DNA of 64,000 nucleotides, taken from contig UCEU01000002.1 of NCBI GenBank assembly GCA_900471485.1, forward strand, positions 1-64,000, written 5' to 3'. A program made the position numbers and the translations under genes. Shown piece after piece: positions 52,004 to 60,018 of the stretch (within the stretch, counting starts at the first letter, position 1; each line of letters starts with the position of its first letter). A model generated the notes under the pieces. That model had not been told where the DNA came from. It ran no database searches and was given only the letters and a program-made list of their open reading frames with translations. This DNA is from Hyphomicrobiales bacterium. GTDB taxonomy: Bacteria > Pseudomonadota > Alphaproteobacteria > Rhizobiales > Rhizobiaceae.

Positions 52004-52381
52004 TTATGACCCTTTTCCGTCCGCTTTGACGGCATTTTCCAGAACCGCTGTCAGCTGGGCCAATGCAGCGCTGTCAAGATGGCGAATGCGACCCGCCAAA
52101 AGATTTGCAAAGGCGGTGTGCTCGGCCGACATTCCCGAGGTATCGACGACCACTCTGGGGTCCGAAAAGCGGGCGAGCAGGAAGAGATCTTCGGCTTCGT
52201 CCCAGATGATGTTGAAATATCCGGCGATACGCTGCAGCAGGTCGAAACTCGGCATGCCGCGCTGCCCGTGTTCCAGCGCAGACAGGTAGGCCGGAGACAC
52301 GTTCAGGGCCGCGGCCATCTGTTTCTGCGACACCCCCTTGCGCGCCCTCAACTTGCGAATGGCCTCACCGAACGGCGTCAA
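52004..52381 (-). CDS. XRE-family helix-turn-helix regulator
   Basis: A 125-residue DNA-binding protein. The helix-turn-helix spans about residues 7-60, with GVSQKQMAAALNVSPAYLS as the recognition unit followed by ALEHGQRGMPS. The C-terminal half has no recognised sensor domain. The start is TTG at 52381, overlapping the stop of the smr gene (TTGA) with GGAG seven bases upstream. It is the last gene of a four-gene overlapping cluster (timA, mltA, smr, xre). Its targets are unknown. Confidence 0.88.
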   Translation of the reverse strand: MTPFGEAIRKLRARKGVSQKQMAAALNVSPAYLSALEHGQRGMPSFDLLQRIAGYFNIIWDEAEDLFLLARFSDPRVVVDTSGMSAEHTAFANLLAGRIRHLDSAALAQLTAVLENAVKADGKGS

Positions 52382-52938
52382 AGCGGATCTCCGTGGCGCC
52401 GAGCAAGACGGATATACAAAGCCCCCTCACCACCATGATGCTGGGCAGCGGTTTCGTATGAGGAAATCAGGAAACGGAACTCCGGCTTCGAGAACCACAT
52501 CGGCACGGCCCGCTTGAGGGCGCCTTCGCTGCCGAGCGAGCTGCCCTTGCCGGTGATGACGAGAACGTGCCGCATGCCGCGCTCATGCGCGCGCATGAGG
52601 AAGTCGAGCAGCATGATATGTGCCTCGCTCTGCACCAGACCGTGAAGGTCGATGCGTGCTTCCAGAGCCAGACGGCCTTTCGCGATCTTTCGTTTGACGG
52701 GTCGTTCCAGCGGATGATGAACACCTGACGTCTGCTTCGGCTTGGGAGACGCAGGCTGGGCGGCGACGCTTGCTGCAGGCTTGGCCGCCGATACCTTTTC
52801 AACTTCGGCTTCCGCCTCGTTCAAGAAGGCATCGATCTCGCTCAACTGGTCTTTATTGCCAGGCATGGGTCGCGTGCTACGAGCAACCTTGCCCCAGAGA
52901 ATTCGTTCATCGGTGCTGAGCTTGCGTTCCTTCACCAT
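52378..52938 (-). CDS. Smr domain protein (MutS2-like endonuclease domain)
   Basis: A 186-residue protein with a charged N-terminal half and a C-terminal Smr domain. The signature IDLHGLVQSEAHIMLL lies near residue 100 and VLVITGKGSSLGSEG near 135. Free-standing Smr proteins can have nuclease activity on DNA or RNA; some rescue stalled ribosomes. It overlaps mltA upstream (ATGA at 52938) and xre downstream (TTGA). Confidence 0.88.
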   Translation of the reverse strand: MVKERKLSTDERILWGKVARSTRPMPGNKDQLSEIDAFLNEAEAEVEKVSAAKPAASVAAQPASPKPKQTSGVHHPLERPVKRKIAKGRLALEARIDLHGLVQSEAHIMLLDFLMRAHERGMRHVLVITGKGSSLGSEGALKRAVPMWFSKPEFRFLISSYETAAQHHGGEGALYIRLARRHGDPL

Positions 52939-54053
52939 CAGGCGAACCTCGCGGCCGCGGCTTGGGGGATCAGTATGGTGAAATCCGCGTCATGACGAAC
53001 GGTGCCCGCCAGTTCCCCGGCCAGATCACCGGAACCGGTGAAGATATCGCCGCGGGCGGGACCGACAATGGCGGAGCCCGTATCGAGCGCGAGCATCAGT
53101 CGTTCGAAGGGCTTGCCGCCGTCGAGGTGGCGAAGATCTTCCGAGCGGATGAAGAACGGGAAGCCGAAAGTGTGGATCAGGCGGTCGACGGCGAGCGAGC
53201 GTCCCGGAATCAGCGGCACTTTCGCAGCCGCGATCGGACCGTCGTCAAGGCCCGCTTCAGCCTCGCGGAAGAAGATGTAGGAGCGGTTGTGCCACAGGAC
53301 CTCGTCGACTTTGTCGGGATGGTCGGCCAGCCAGGCGCGGATCGACTGCATAGAGATAGCCGACCGCTCGATGTCACCACGCTCGATCAGCAGCTTGCCG
53401 ATCGCCGAAAACGGATGTCCCGCCTTTGCGGCATAGGTGATGCGGCCGAGACTTCCATCTCGATAGCGCAGCCTAGCCGCACCCTGCACATGCACGAAGA
53501 AAACATCGACCTTCGACTTCGCCCAGGCGATCTCCAGCCCCAGCCCGGCGAGCGCTCCCTGGTCGATTTCCCGACGATCGGGATAGGCATCGATCACGCC
53601 ATCGCGGCTTCGACCAAAAACATAGCCGGATTCCAATTGAACTGGACGGTTGGTGTCGTCTAGATCGACGAGATCTTCAGGACGGCGATAGAAAGGGTGG
53701 CGGTACTCTTCGTCGGGTGTCGCCGAGACCGCGATTTCAGGCTCGTAGAATGCCGTGACAAAACCCGGGGCTCCGCCAGTACGGCGGATGCGGAACGGCC
53801 GACAATGGGTTTCGAAGAAGGTCCTGGCATCCGCGGCCGAGGTCACTTTCGCCCCATGCGCTGCGTGCAACAACGGCAGCAGATCTTGAGCGGTCAATCC
53901 CAGGGCGCCGGTGCGATATGGCTTCGTGTCTTCAATGTACCGGCAGCAAGCTTCCATGGTTTCAAAAAGGCTGGAGGGATCATCATCCCTCCAGCCTTTC
54001 AGATCATCAAAGCTTGTTGCCTGAAGGGCGAAGCCCTCTCTTTCGTCACTCAT
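52938..54053 (-). CDS. mltA: MltA-type lytic murein transglycosylase
   Basis: A 371-residue MltA-family protein that cleaves peptidoglycan glycan strands with formation of 1,6-anhydroMurNAc. GFVTAFYEPEI near residue 100, VFFVHVQGAARLRY near 185 and the C-terminal 3D-type domain LALDTGSAIVGPARGDIFTGSG with catalytic Asp are present. No signal peptide or lipobox follows the ATG at 54053; the frame upstream is open but runs into timA. Either export is unusual or the true N-terminus differs. It overlaps timA by 8 bp. Confidence 0.9.
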   Translation of the reverse strand: MSDEREGFALQATSFDDLKGWRDDDPSSLFETMEACCRYIEDTKPYRTGALGLTAQDLLPLLHAAHGAKVTSAADARTFFETHCRPFRIRRTGGAPGFVTAFYEPEIAVSATPDEEYRHPFYRRPEDLVDLDDTNRPVQLESGYVFGRSRDGVIDAYPDRREIDQGALAGLGLEIAWAKSKVDVFFVHVQGAARLRYRDGSLGRITYAAKAGHPFSAIGKLLIERGDIERSAISMQSIRAWLADHPDKVDEVLWHNRSYIFFREAEAGLDDGPIAAAKVPLIPGRSLAVDRLIHTFGFPFFIRSEDLRHLDGGKPFERLMLALDTGSAIVGPARGDIFTGSGDLAGELAGTVRHDADFTILIPQAAAARFA

Positions 54054-54750
54054 GTTCCGATTCGGTGGCCACGAGTTTCCAGTTCGGATCACGCGAACGC
54101 GTGTCCCGCGCGAAGGTCCAGAGGTCGTTGACCTCAGCCACGCTTTCGGCATCGCCGTCGACCAGCTTGTCGTCGCGGTCATAGGTCGCCGAAATCAACT
54201 GGCTGACGATCCGAAGCGTGATCTGTGCCTCGCTGCCCTTCACCTCGACATTGGTGATCTCGGCCTTCTCGATGCCGACGAAGGTCGACTTGACCTTTTC
54301 ACCCTTCGACTCGCGATCAGCGATCGCGGCATCGAAGCCATCATAGACTTCCTTGGACAACAGGTTCTTCAGCGTCTTGCGGTCACCATCGGCAAAGGCC
54401 ATGACGATCATCTCATAAGCCATCCGGGCGCCGTTGATGAATTCCTTCGGCGTGAAGGACGGATCGGCCTTGTTCATTTCACGCAAGGAATCGTTGAGCG
54501 GCGTGCCGGCAGGAGCGAAAGCATCGATCGCGGCAAAGCGATCTTCCTCTTCGCCAGCGGCATCACGACGGGGCAACGTGACGACTTTTCCAGCATCGGG
54601 ACTTTCGGGACCGGCGGCATCGCGGGGGGTATAAAGATCGCGCGGCGGCTTCTCATTTCCCGTACGACGACCGAGGACGCTGCGGAGCTGCAGAAAAATC
54701 AGCACCGCCGCCACGAGAAAAAACAATGTGATGAAGTCGTTTGAGCCCAT
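54046..54750 (-). CDS. timA: Tim44/TimA-like membrane-anchored protein
   Basis: A 234-residue protein with an N-terminal membrane anchor (DFITLFFLVAAVLIFLQL, residues 4-22). A polar Pro/Asp-rich linker and a C-terminal Tim44-like domain (near 90-230) follow, with FINGARMAYEMIVMAFADGD and WTFARDTRSRDPNWKLVAT. The mitochondrial relative Tim44 works at the protein import channel. In Caulobacter TimA is a membrane protein of unsettled role. It is the first gene of the timA-mltA-smr-xre cluster and is divergent from fxsA. Confidence 0.88.
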   Translation of the reverse strand: MGSNDFITLFFLVAAVLIFLQLRSVLGRRTGNEKPPRDLYTPRDAAGPESPDAGKVVTLPRRDAAGEEEDRFAAIDAFAPAGTPLNDSLREMNKADPSFTPKEFINGARMAYEMIVMAFADGDRKTLKNLLSKEVYDGFDAAIADRESKGEKVKSTFVGIEKAEITNVEVKGSEAQITLRIVSQLISATYDRDDKLVDGDAESVAEVNDLWTFARDTRSRDPNWKLVATESEHE

Positions 54751-54875
54751 ATCCCCGCCATAAAGCCGTTAACATCCCTGATTTGTACTCCCATATAGTC
54801 TGCCTATACAGATGATTCAAATGGGTCGGCCAAAACGGCCGCCGCAACGGAGCCCGGCAACACCGGGAGAGACAC

Positions 54876-55373
54876 ATGCGCCTTACAATGCTGCCTGCCT
54901 TTATCCTTCTTCTACCGCTTGCGGAGATCGCGGGTTTCGTCGTTGTCGGAAAGATGATCGGCCTTTGGCTTACGCTCGCCCTCGTCATGCTGAGCTTCAT
55001 TGCCGGCGTCACGCTGCTGAGGCGACAGGGCATCAGCACTCTGCGGCGCATGCAAGCGGAGGGTCAAAGGGGCGCGATGCCCGGACGCGAGTTGCTTCGC
55101 CCGGCAATGTTTGTCATCGCCTCGCTGCTTCTGATCATTCCCGGATTCCTCACCGATATCATCGCCATCCTGATATTCATTCCACCGGTGCGGGATCTGG
55201 CGTGGCGCTATGTCAGCCGACGCTTTGTCGTCGTGGGTTCGAAAGGCGGCTTTACGGCATCATCTCGATCCGGTCGGCAGAGCGATCCCAAGGTCGTCGA
55301 TCTCGATGAAGAGGATTACCGGAGAGAGCCGGATGGAAAATCGCCGTGGTCGGGAAAACACCTCGGAGACTAA
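54876..55373 (+). CDS. fxsA: FxsA family membrane protein
   Basis: A 165-residue FxsA protein with about three to four membrane segments between residues 5 and 100, including LPLAEIAGFVVVGKMIGLWL and LTLALVMLSFIAGVTLL. The conserved RRQG follows and the C-terminal tail is polar. In E. coli FxsA (suppressor of F exclusion) lessens phage T7 exclusion when overproduced; its normal role is unclear. It lies 97 bp before secB, and the pair is commonly adjacent in Rhizobiales. Confidence 0.9.
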   Translation: MRLTMLPAFILLLPLAEIAGFVVVGKMIGLWLTLALVMLSFIAGVTLLRRQGISTLRRMQAEGQRGAMPGRELLRPAMFVIASLLLIIPGFLTDIIAILIFIPPVRDLAWRYVSRRFVVVGSKGGFTASSRSGRQSDPKVVDLDEEDYRREPDGKSPWSGKHLGD

Positions 55374-55469
55374 GCCTATCGTGCATGCCATCCCGCTGGG
55401 CGTCAGGGTTGTAACCCATTGCTCAAAATGATAGATGCGGCACAATCCAAAGCCCTCGAGGAAAAGCCC

Positions 55470-55946
55470 ATGGCCAACGAAGACGACAACAACGGCGCAA
55501 CGAGCCCCAGCCTTACCATTCTTGCGCAGTACACCAAGGATCTCTCTTTCGAAAATCCGGGTGCTCCGCGTTCGCTCCAGGCTCGCGACAAGGCTCCGGC
55601 CATCAACATCAATGTGAACGTCAACGCCAATCCGCTGTCGGACACGGATTTCGACGTGGTTCTGTCGCTGAACGCCGAAGCCAAGGATGGCGACAAGACG
55701 GTTTTCCATACGGAGCTGGTTTACGGCGGCGTCTTCCGCATCGCCGGTTTCCCGCAGGAGCATATGCTGCCGGTTCTCTTTATCGAGTGCCCGCGCATGC
55801 TGTTCCCGTTTGCCCGCCAGATCATTGCCGACGTCACGCGCAACGGCGGCTTCCCGCCGCTGATGATCGACCCGATCGATTTTTCGCAGATGTTCGCGCA
55901 GCGCGTTGCCGAAGAACAGACGCGTGCCAAGGTTCAGGCAAACTAA
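55470..55946 (+). CDS. secB: Protein-export chaperone SecB
   Basis: A 158-residue SecB that holds preproteins unfolded for Sec[19 protein letters not shown] and [11 protein letters not shown] near the N-terminus are typical, as are the middle [11 protein letters not shown] and the late [20 protein letters not shown] chose the ATG at 55470 with GAGGA eight bases upstream; the frame is open from 55419. A strong terminator follows. Confidence 0.97.
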   Translation: MANEDDNNGATSPSLTILAQYTKDLSFENPGAPRSLQARDKAPAININVNVNANPLSDTDFDVVLSLNAEAKDGDKTVFHTELVYGGVFRIAGFPQEHMLPVLFIECPRMLFPFARQIIADVTRNGGFPPLMIDPIDFSQMFAQRVAEEQTRAKVQAN

Positions 55947-55975
55947 GCCTTCGCCGATCTATCAGACCTCATGGA

Positions 55976-56003
55976 AATGCCCGGGCAAGCCCGGGCATTT
56001 TTA
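55976..56003. terminator. Terminator of secB (also facing dnaQ)
   Basis: GCCCGGGC, an AA loop and GCCCGGGC form a perfect short hairpin with A's before it and ATTTTTA after it, 30 bp after the secB stop. It overlaps the dnaQ stop region and may serve both. Confidence 0.9.
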
Positions 56004-56711
56004 GTTTGGCAGATCGTATTTTGCCCAGATGCCCTTCTGGCCGAGCTTGGCGATAAGGGCATCGTGAGCCTGTTGCTCGCCATCGCTCAAACGCGCCGGC
56101 AGAGGCCGGGGCCGTTCCATAGGCTCCAGGATGATTTCCTCGACGAGATCGTCCTCGCCCGCGGCCTTGCTGGAAGCGACACCGAGACCAAGCGCCGTCT
56201 GCCGGCCACCGATCATCTCGATATAGACTTCGGCCAGAAGCTCGGAGTCAAGAAGTGCGCCGTGCTTGGCACGGTGCGAATTGTCGATGCCATAGCGTCG
56301 GCAAAGCGCATCGAGCGAGTTCGGGCCCATCGGATGCTTGCGTCGCGCAAGCGACAGCGTGTCGGTTACCCGTTCCGGCAGGATCGGCGGCATGCCGAGA
56401 CGCGCGAGCTCGGCGTTGATGAAGCCCATGTCGAAGGTCGCGTTGTGGGCGATCCACTTGCCGTCGCCGAAGAAATCAATGATCTCCTGCACGACGTCCC
56501 TGAACGGAGGCTTGTCCTTCAGGAACTCGTCGGTAATGCCATGAACCGCCAGCGCATCGGGATGGACCTTCTGGTCGCCGGGATTGATGTAGATGTGGAT
56601 GGTCCGGCCGGTCGGGAAGTGGTTGATCATCTCGACCCCGCCGATCTCGATGATACGATCGATACGATTATCCAGCCCGGTGGTTTCCGTGTCGAAGATG
56701 ATTTCACGCAT
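56001..56711 (-). CDS. dnaQ: DNA polymerase III epsilon subunit (3'-5' proofreading exonuclease)
   Basis: A 236-residue DEDDh exonuclease. Exo I is IIFDTETTGLDNRIDRI near residue 5, Exo II is WIAHNATFDMGFINAEL near 95, and Exo III has HRAKHGALLDSELLAEVY near 155 with the catalytic His and Asp. A C-terminal tail for binding the polymerase alpha subunit follows. It overlaps coaE by 8 bp. It is transcribed away from the proposed origin. Confidence 0.96.
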   Translation of the reverse strand: MREIIFDTETTGLDNRIDRIIEIGGVEMINHFPTGRTIHIYINPGDQKVHPDALAVHGITDEFLKDKPPFRDVVQEIIDFFGDGKWIAHNATFDMGFINAELARLGMPPILPERVTDTLSLARRKHPMGPNSLDALCRRYGIDNSHRAKHGALLDSELLAEVYIEMIGGRQTALGLGVASSKAAGEDDLVEEIILEPMERPRPLPARLSDGEQQAHDALIAKLGQKGIWAKYDLPN

Positions 56712-57315
56712 TCCGGAAATCTCCTTTGGCGAGCCGCGATTTCAGATCGGCAATAATTTCGTGAACACGCTGCCTGGCAGCTTCCTTGCTGTGGCCGGTG
56801 TCGATCAGATAATCGGCGCGCTCCCGCTTTACGGCATCGGGCGTCTGGCGCGAGAGAATCATAGTGAATTTTTCTTCCGTCATGCCGGGGCGCGCAAGCA
56901 CCCTATCGCGTTGAATCTGTGGATCGCACGTGACAACCACGACAATATCGACCCTGGTATCCGCCCCCGTTTCGAACAAGAGCGGGATGTCGAGGACGAC
57001 CATCTCCGCGCCGGCATCGGTCTGCTGGCGAATAAATTCGTCCTCTCGCTGCCGGACCAGCGGATGGACGATCGCCTCCAGGCGTTTGAAGCCATCGGGC
57101 TTGAGCGCCAGCTGGCGGCTGAGTTCCTGCCTATCGACGGTGCCGTCTTTCATCGTACCGGGAAAGGCTTCGTCGATCAGCGGCGCCGCCTTTCCGGAAT
57201 AAAGAGCATGGACGACGGCATCGGAATCGTTGACCGGCACGCCAGCGCCGGCGAAGAATCTCGCCGTCGTCGATTTGCCCATCCCGATCGATCCCGTCAG
57301 TCCGATCTTCAGCAT
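56704..57315 (-). CDS. coaE: Dephospho-CoA kinase
   Basis: A 203-residue kinase for the last step of coenzyme A synthesis. The P-loop is GLTGSIGMGKSTTARFF near residue 5. The family sequences VNDSDAVVHALY and LDIPLLFETG follow. It overlaps aroE upstream (stop and start share a base) and dnaQ downstream, forming the aroE-coaE-dnaQ block found in many Rhizobiales. The first enzyme of the route, coaA, is also in this window. Confidence 0.96.
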   Translation of the reverse strand: MLKIGLTGSIGMGKSTTARFFAGAGVPVNDSDAVVHALYSGKAAPLIDEAFPGTMKDGTVDRQELSRQLALKPDGFKRLEAIVHPLVRQREDEFIRQQTDAGAEMVVLDIPLLFETGADTRVDIVVVVTCDPQIQRDRVLARPGMTEEKFTMILSRQTPDAVKRERADYLIDTGHSKEAARQRVHEIIADLKSRLAKGDFRNA

Positions 57316-58172
57316 CAGTGCTTTTCCATATCCGCGATGATCAGCGACCGCAGCGTTTCATCGACCACCGGTCGTTGCCCGAACCACTTCTCGAAACCGG
57401 GGACTGCCTGATGCAGGAGCATGCCCAATCCGTCCACTGTCGGGAAACCCTGCGCCTCTGCTTGGACCAGGAATGGTGTCTTCAGGGGAACATAGACAAT
57501 GTCGGTGACCACGGCGCCGGAGAGCAAAGGCGAGAAATCGAGCCGCGGCGCTTCTTCGCCATCCATGCCGAGCGAGGTCGTGTTGATGAAGAGGCCCGCA
57601 CCGCTCATGACTTCGGAGAGCGCTTCCATGGGATGCGCCTGAACGACGGCGCCGAAGCGATCGGCAAGCTCGCGCGCCCGAGTGACGGTTCGGTTGACGA
57701 GGTGAATTTCCTTGAAGCCGCGATCTCGCACGGCCTGGATGACGGCGCGGCTGGCGCCGCCGGCCCCCAGGATGACAGCGGATCGCGCCTTGTCCCAACC
57801 TGGGTGGCGTTCATCGAGATTGGCGGTGAAGCCGCGACCATCGGTATTGGTCGCATGCAGTCTGCCCTCTTCCACCCATAGGGTATTCGATGCGCCCAGT
57901 TCCTGCGAGAGTTCGTCAGGCTTATCAGCGAGCTTGAATGCGATTTCCTTATGCGGGATCGTGACATTGCCGCCGATAAAGCCGGAGCGGCCTTCTTTCA
58001 GCGCCTGGAGAAAATCGGGAAAGTTTTCTGGCGCGACTTCATGGGCCCGGTACGACCCTTGGATGCCAAGCGTTTTCAGCCAGTGCCCATGGATAATCGG
58101 CGATCGGGAATGCTTGATCGGAAAGCCGGTCACAAATGCATTTCGCCCGAGTGTTTCACGTGAATCATCCAT
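57315..58172 (-). CDS. aroE: Shikimate dehydrogenase
   Basis: A 285-residue NADP-dependent enzyme that reduces 3-dehydroshikimate. The substrate site is in [17 protein letters not shown] near residue 20 and [10 protein letters not shown] near 70 (catalytic Lys). The NADP loop is [15 protein letters not shown] near 135. I chose the ATG at 58172 (MDDSRET); a TTG at 58184 is in frame. It overlaps the end of maf by 8 bp, and its first codons include a parS-like sequence. Confidence 0.96.
   Translation of the reverse strand: MDDSRETLGRNAFVTGFPIKHSRSPIIHGHWLKTLGIQGSYRAHEVAPENFPDFLQALKEGRSGFIGGNVTIPHKEIAFKLADKPDELSQELGASNTLWVEEGRLHATNTDGRGFTANLDERHPGWDKARSAVILGAGGASRAVIQAVRDRGFKEIHLVNRTVTRARELADRFGAVVQAHPMEALSEVMSGAGLFINTTSLGMDGEEAPRLDFSPLLSGAVVTDIVYVPLKTPFLVQAEAQGFPTVDGLGMLLHQAVPGFEKWFGQRPVVDETLRSLIIADMEKH
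58152..58167. other. Near-perfect parS-like site within aroE
   Basis: TGTTTCACGTGAATCA matches the conserved ParB site TGTTTCACGTGAAACA at 15 of 16 positions. It lies in the first codons of aroE, about 1.5 kb from the proposed oriC. In rhizobia parAB lies just beyond mnmE-mnmG-rsmG, outside the window. Binding is inferred, not shown. Confidence 0.6.
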
Positions 58173-58764
58173 CGATAGCACCAAGCTCCCTCAGTTTTTC
58201 CAGTAGCGGCAGCATGGGCAAGCCGATGATAGTGAAGTAGTCGCCGTCGATTTTGGAGAACAACTGCAGCCCCTCCCCTTCGAGTTGATAAGCGCCGACG
58301 CTCGACATCGCCTTATCTCCCACGCGCGCCAGATGCCTGGCAATGAAGTCACTGCTGAGTTCGCGCATGGTCAGTTCTGCGTGCGACACATGCTGCCAGA
58401 TCACCTGACCGTTTAGCGTAAGCGCGATAGCGCTATTCAGGCGATGCGTGTTTCCCGAAAGCAGCCTCAAGTGATTGGCTGCGTCGGCCATATCGCTGGG
58501 CTTGTGAAACGTGCGATTTCCGAGCGACATCGTCTGGTCCGAGCCGATGATGATCGCATCGGCAAACCGGCTGCTGACCTCACACGCTTTCTCGGTCGCC
58601 AATACGACCGCAACGGCATCTGGTGTAGACCTATCGTCTTCCATGCGGGACTCAATGGCACGCTCGTCGATGCGAGCTGCATGCGCTTCGAAGGAGAGAC
58701 CGGCATTCTCCATCAGCATCCTGCGGAACGGGCTTGCTGAGGCGAGGATGATCTTGGTTGTCAT
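58165..58764 (-). CDS. maf: Maf family nucleotide pyrophosphatase
   Basis: A 199-residue Maf protein, a house-cleaning pyrophosphatase for modified or canonical nucleotides. The N-terminal [17 protein letters not shown] is the family signature, [15 protein letters not shown] follows, and GSDQTMSLG near residue 70 carries the catalytic Asp. I chose the ATG at 58764; the open frame extends 18 codons further without family sequence. It overlaps aroE. Confidence 0.94.
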   Translation of the reverse strand: MTTKIILASASPFRRMLMENAGLSFEAHAARIDERAIESRMEDDRSTPDAVAVVLATEKACEVSSRFADAIIIGSDQTMSLGNRTFHKPSDMADAANHLRLLSGNTHRLNSAIALTLNGQVIWQHVSHAELTMRELSSDFIARHLARVGDKAMSSVGAYQLEGEGLQLFSKIDGDYFTIIGLPMLPLLEKLRELGAIDG

Positions 58765-58792
58765 GCGAACTCCCGTCGGTGTCGCCCCGCGC

Positions 58793-59614
58793 TTAGCGCA
58801 GCTTGGGACGAAGAGCAACGATTGCGGCCGCCGTCTCCTCGATCGAACGCCGCGTCACGTCGATCAATGGCCAGTTATATCGGGCGCAAAGCGATCGGGC
58901 GTATTTCAGCTCCTCGGATATTGCTGCCCGATCGGTATATTGACCACGATCGAAACCGGGCGTCGCGCCGAGCACGCGATTTTCGCGCACCTGGGAAATT
59001 CTGTCGGTCGTGGCAATCAGGCAGACGACCAGCGGCTTGACCACCGAGAAGAGGTTTTCGGGAAGAGGAACGCCATAGACGATCGGAATATTGGCGGTCT
59101 TGATGCCGCGGTTTGCCAGGTAGATGCTGGTCGGCGTTTTCGAGGTGCGGCTGATACCTATAATGACGACGTCGGCATCCTCGTAGTCCTCAGGCATCTG
59201 ACCATCGTCGTGATCCATCGTGAAATTGAGTGCTTCGATGCGGGCGAAGTAGCCCGCGTTCATCACATGCTGAGCACCGACGCGACGGCGCGATGGCGCC
59301 CCGAGGTAGATCTGGAACGCGTCGATGACCGGCTCGAGGACATTGACCGAGGCGACACCCATCTCGGCACAACGCTGGTCGATCAATGTCGCAAGCTCGC
59401 GGTCGACAATCGTGTAGAGAACGATGCCCGGCTCGCTATCGATCGCCTGCAGAACCTGCAGCAACTGCTTCCGATTTCGGATAAGGGGATAGACGTGCTC
59501 GATCGGCTGCGCGGCCTTGAACTGCGCCGACGCGGCGCGGCCGGCGGAGATGAGAGTCTCGCCGGTCGAGTCAGAAATCAGATGTAGATGGAAGAAGTTC
59601 GGTCGGTTCTCCAC
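58793..59614 (-). CDS. ppsR: Kinase/pyrophosphorylase regulating pyruvate phosphate dikinase or PEP synthase
   Basis: A 273-residue DUF299 protein that adds and removes a phosphate on pyruvate phosphate dikinase or PEP synthase. The N-terminus [15 protein letters not shown] and the P-loop-like [21 protein letters not shown] near residue 150 are characteristic. The start codon is GTG at 59614. It is the gene immediately left of the proposed origin and is transcribed away from it. In Rhizobiaceae the likely target is PpdK, which fits the gluconeogenic genes in the window. Confidence 0.94.
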   Translation of the reverse strand: MENRPNFFHLHLISDSTGETLISAGRAASAQFKAAQPIEHVYPLIRNRKQLLQVLQAIDSEPGIVLYTIVDRELATLIDQRCAEMGVASVNVLEPVIDAFQIYLGAPSRRRVGAQHVMNAGYFARIEALNFTMDHDDGQMPEDYEDADVVIIGISRTSKTPTSIYLANRGIKTANIPIVYGVPLPENLFSVVKPLVVCLIATTDRISQVRENRVLGATPGFDRGQYTDRAAISEELKYARSLCARYNWPLIDVTRRSIEETAAAIVALRPKLR

Positions 59615-60018
59615 GCTATTTTCCGCTGCCTGTTGAAAACACTGGACAGCGGAGAGCTAAGGGACCGGCGGAGGGTAAGGCAAGGGAAAACATGGTCGGT
59701 TTTCCACAATTCGAATTTCGCGAAATGTCTCCCGGCGTGGTCTGTTGGTTTTGTGGAAAGATCGTTCTCGCTTATTCGAAGTTCACAGCTTGTCCACAGA
59801 CCGGTGCCCGATGCGGCATATCCGATCCATTTGGAATCGCTTCATTTTTTTGAATGATCCACACCACCCGGCTTTCTACCGCGATTTCTATGCCGGAAAC
59901 GAATGGCAGACGCGACAATTGGCGTCGGGTGTGGATGGATTTTAATCCTTGATAGAAACAGACTCTAAGAAATAGAAACCTTTTAAAATATCTTTGTTTT
60001 TTTATAGGGAAGACGAGT
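59615..60018. other. oriC: Putative chromosomal replication origin (oriC)
   Basis: A 404-bp non-coding gap between ppsR and hemE. DnaA-box-like nonamers (consensus TTATCCACA) lie at 59700-59708 (TTTTCCACA), 59790-59798 (TTGTCCACA) and 59855-59863 (TGATCCACA), each with one mismatch. Two more with two mismatches lie on the other strand at 59752-59760 and 59930-59938. GANTC methylation sites lie at 59834-59838 and 59961-59965. From 59940 to 60010 the DNA is strongly AT-rich, a candidate unwinding element. Genes on both sides point away. The origins of Caulobacter and Sinorhizobium lie next to hemE. Confidence 0.85.

Noticed and set aside
59615..60018. CtrA boxes (TTAA-N7-TTAA) in the proposed origin
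   Set aside because: TTAA appears near 59942 and 59983, but not as a pair with seven-base spacing, so Caulobacter-style CtrA control is not supported by sequence.
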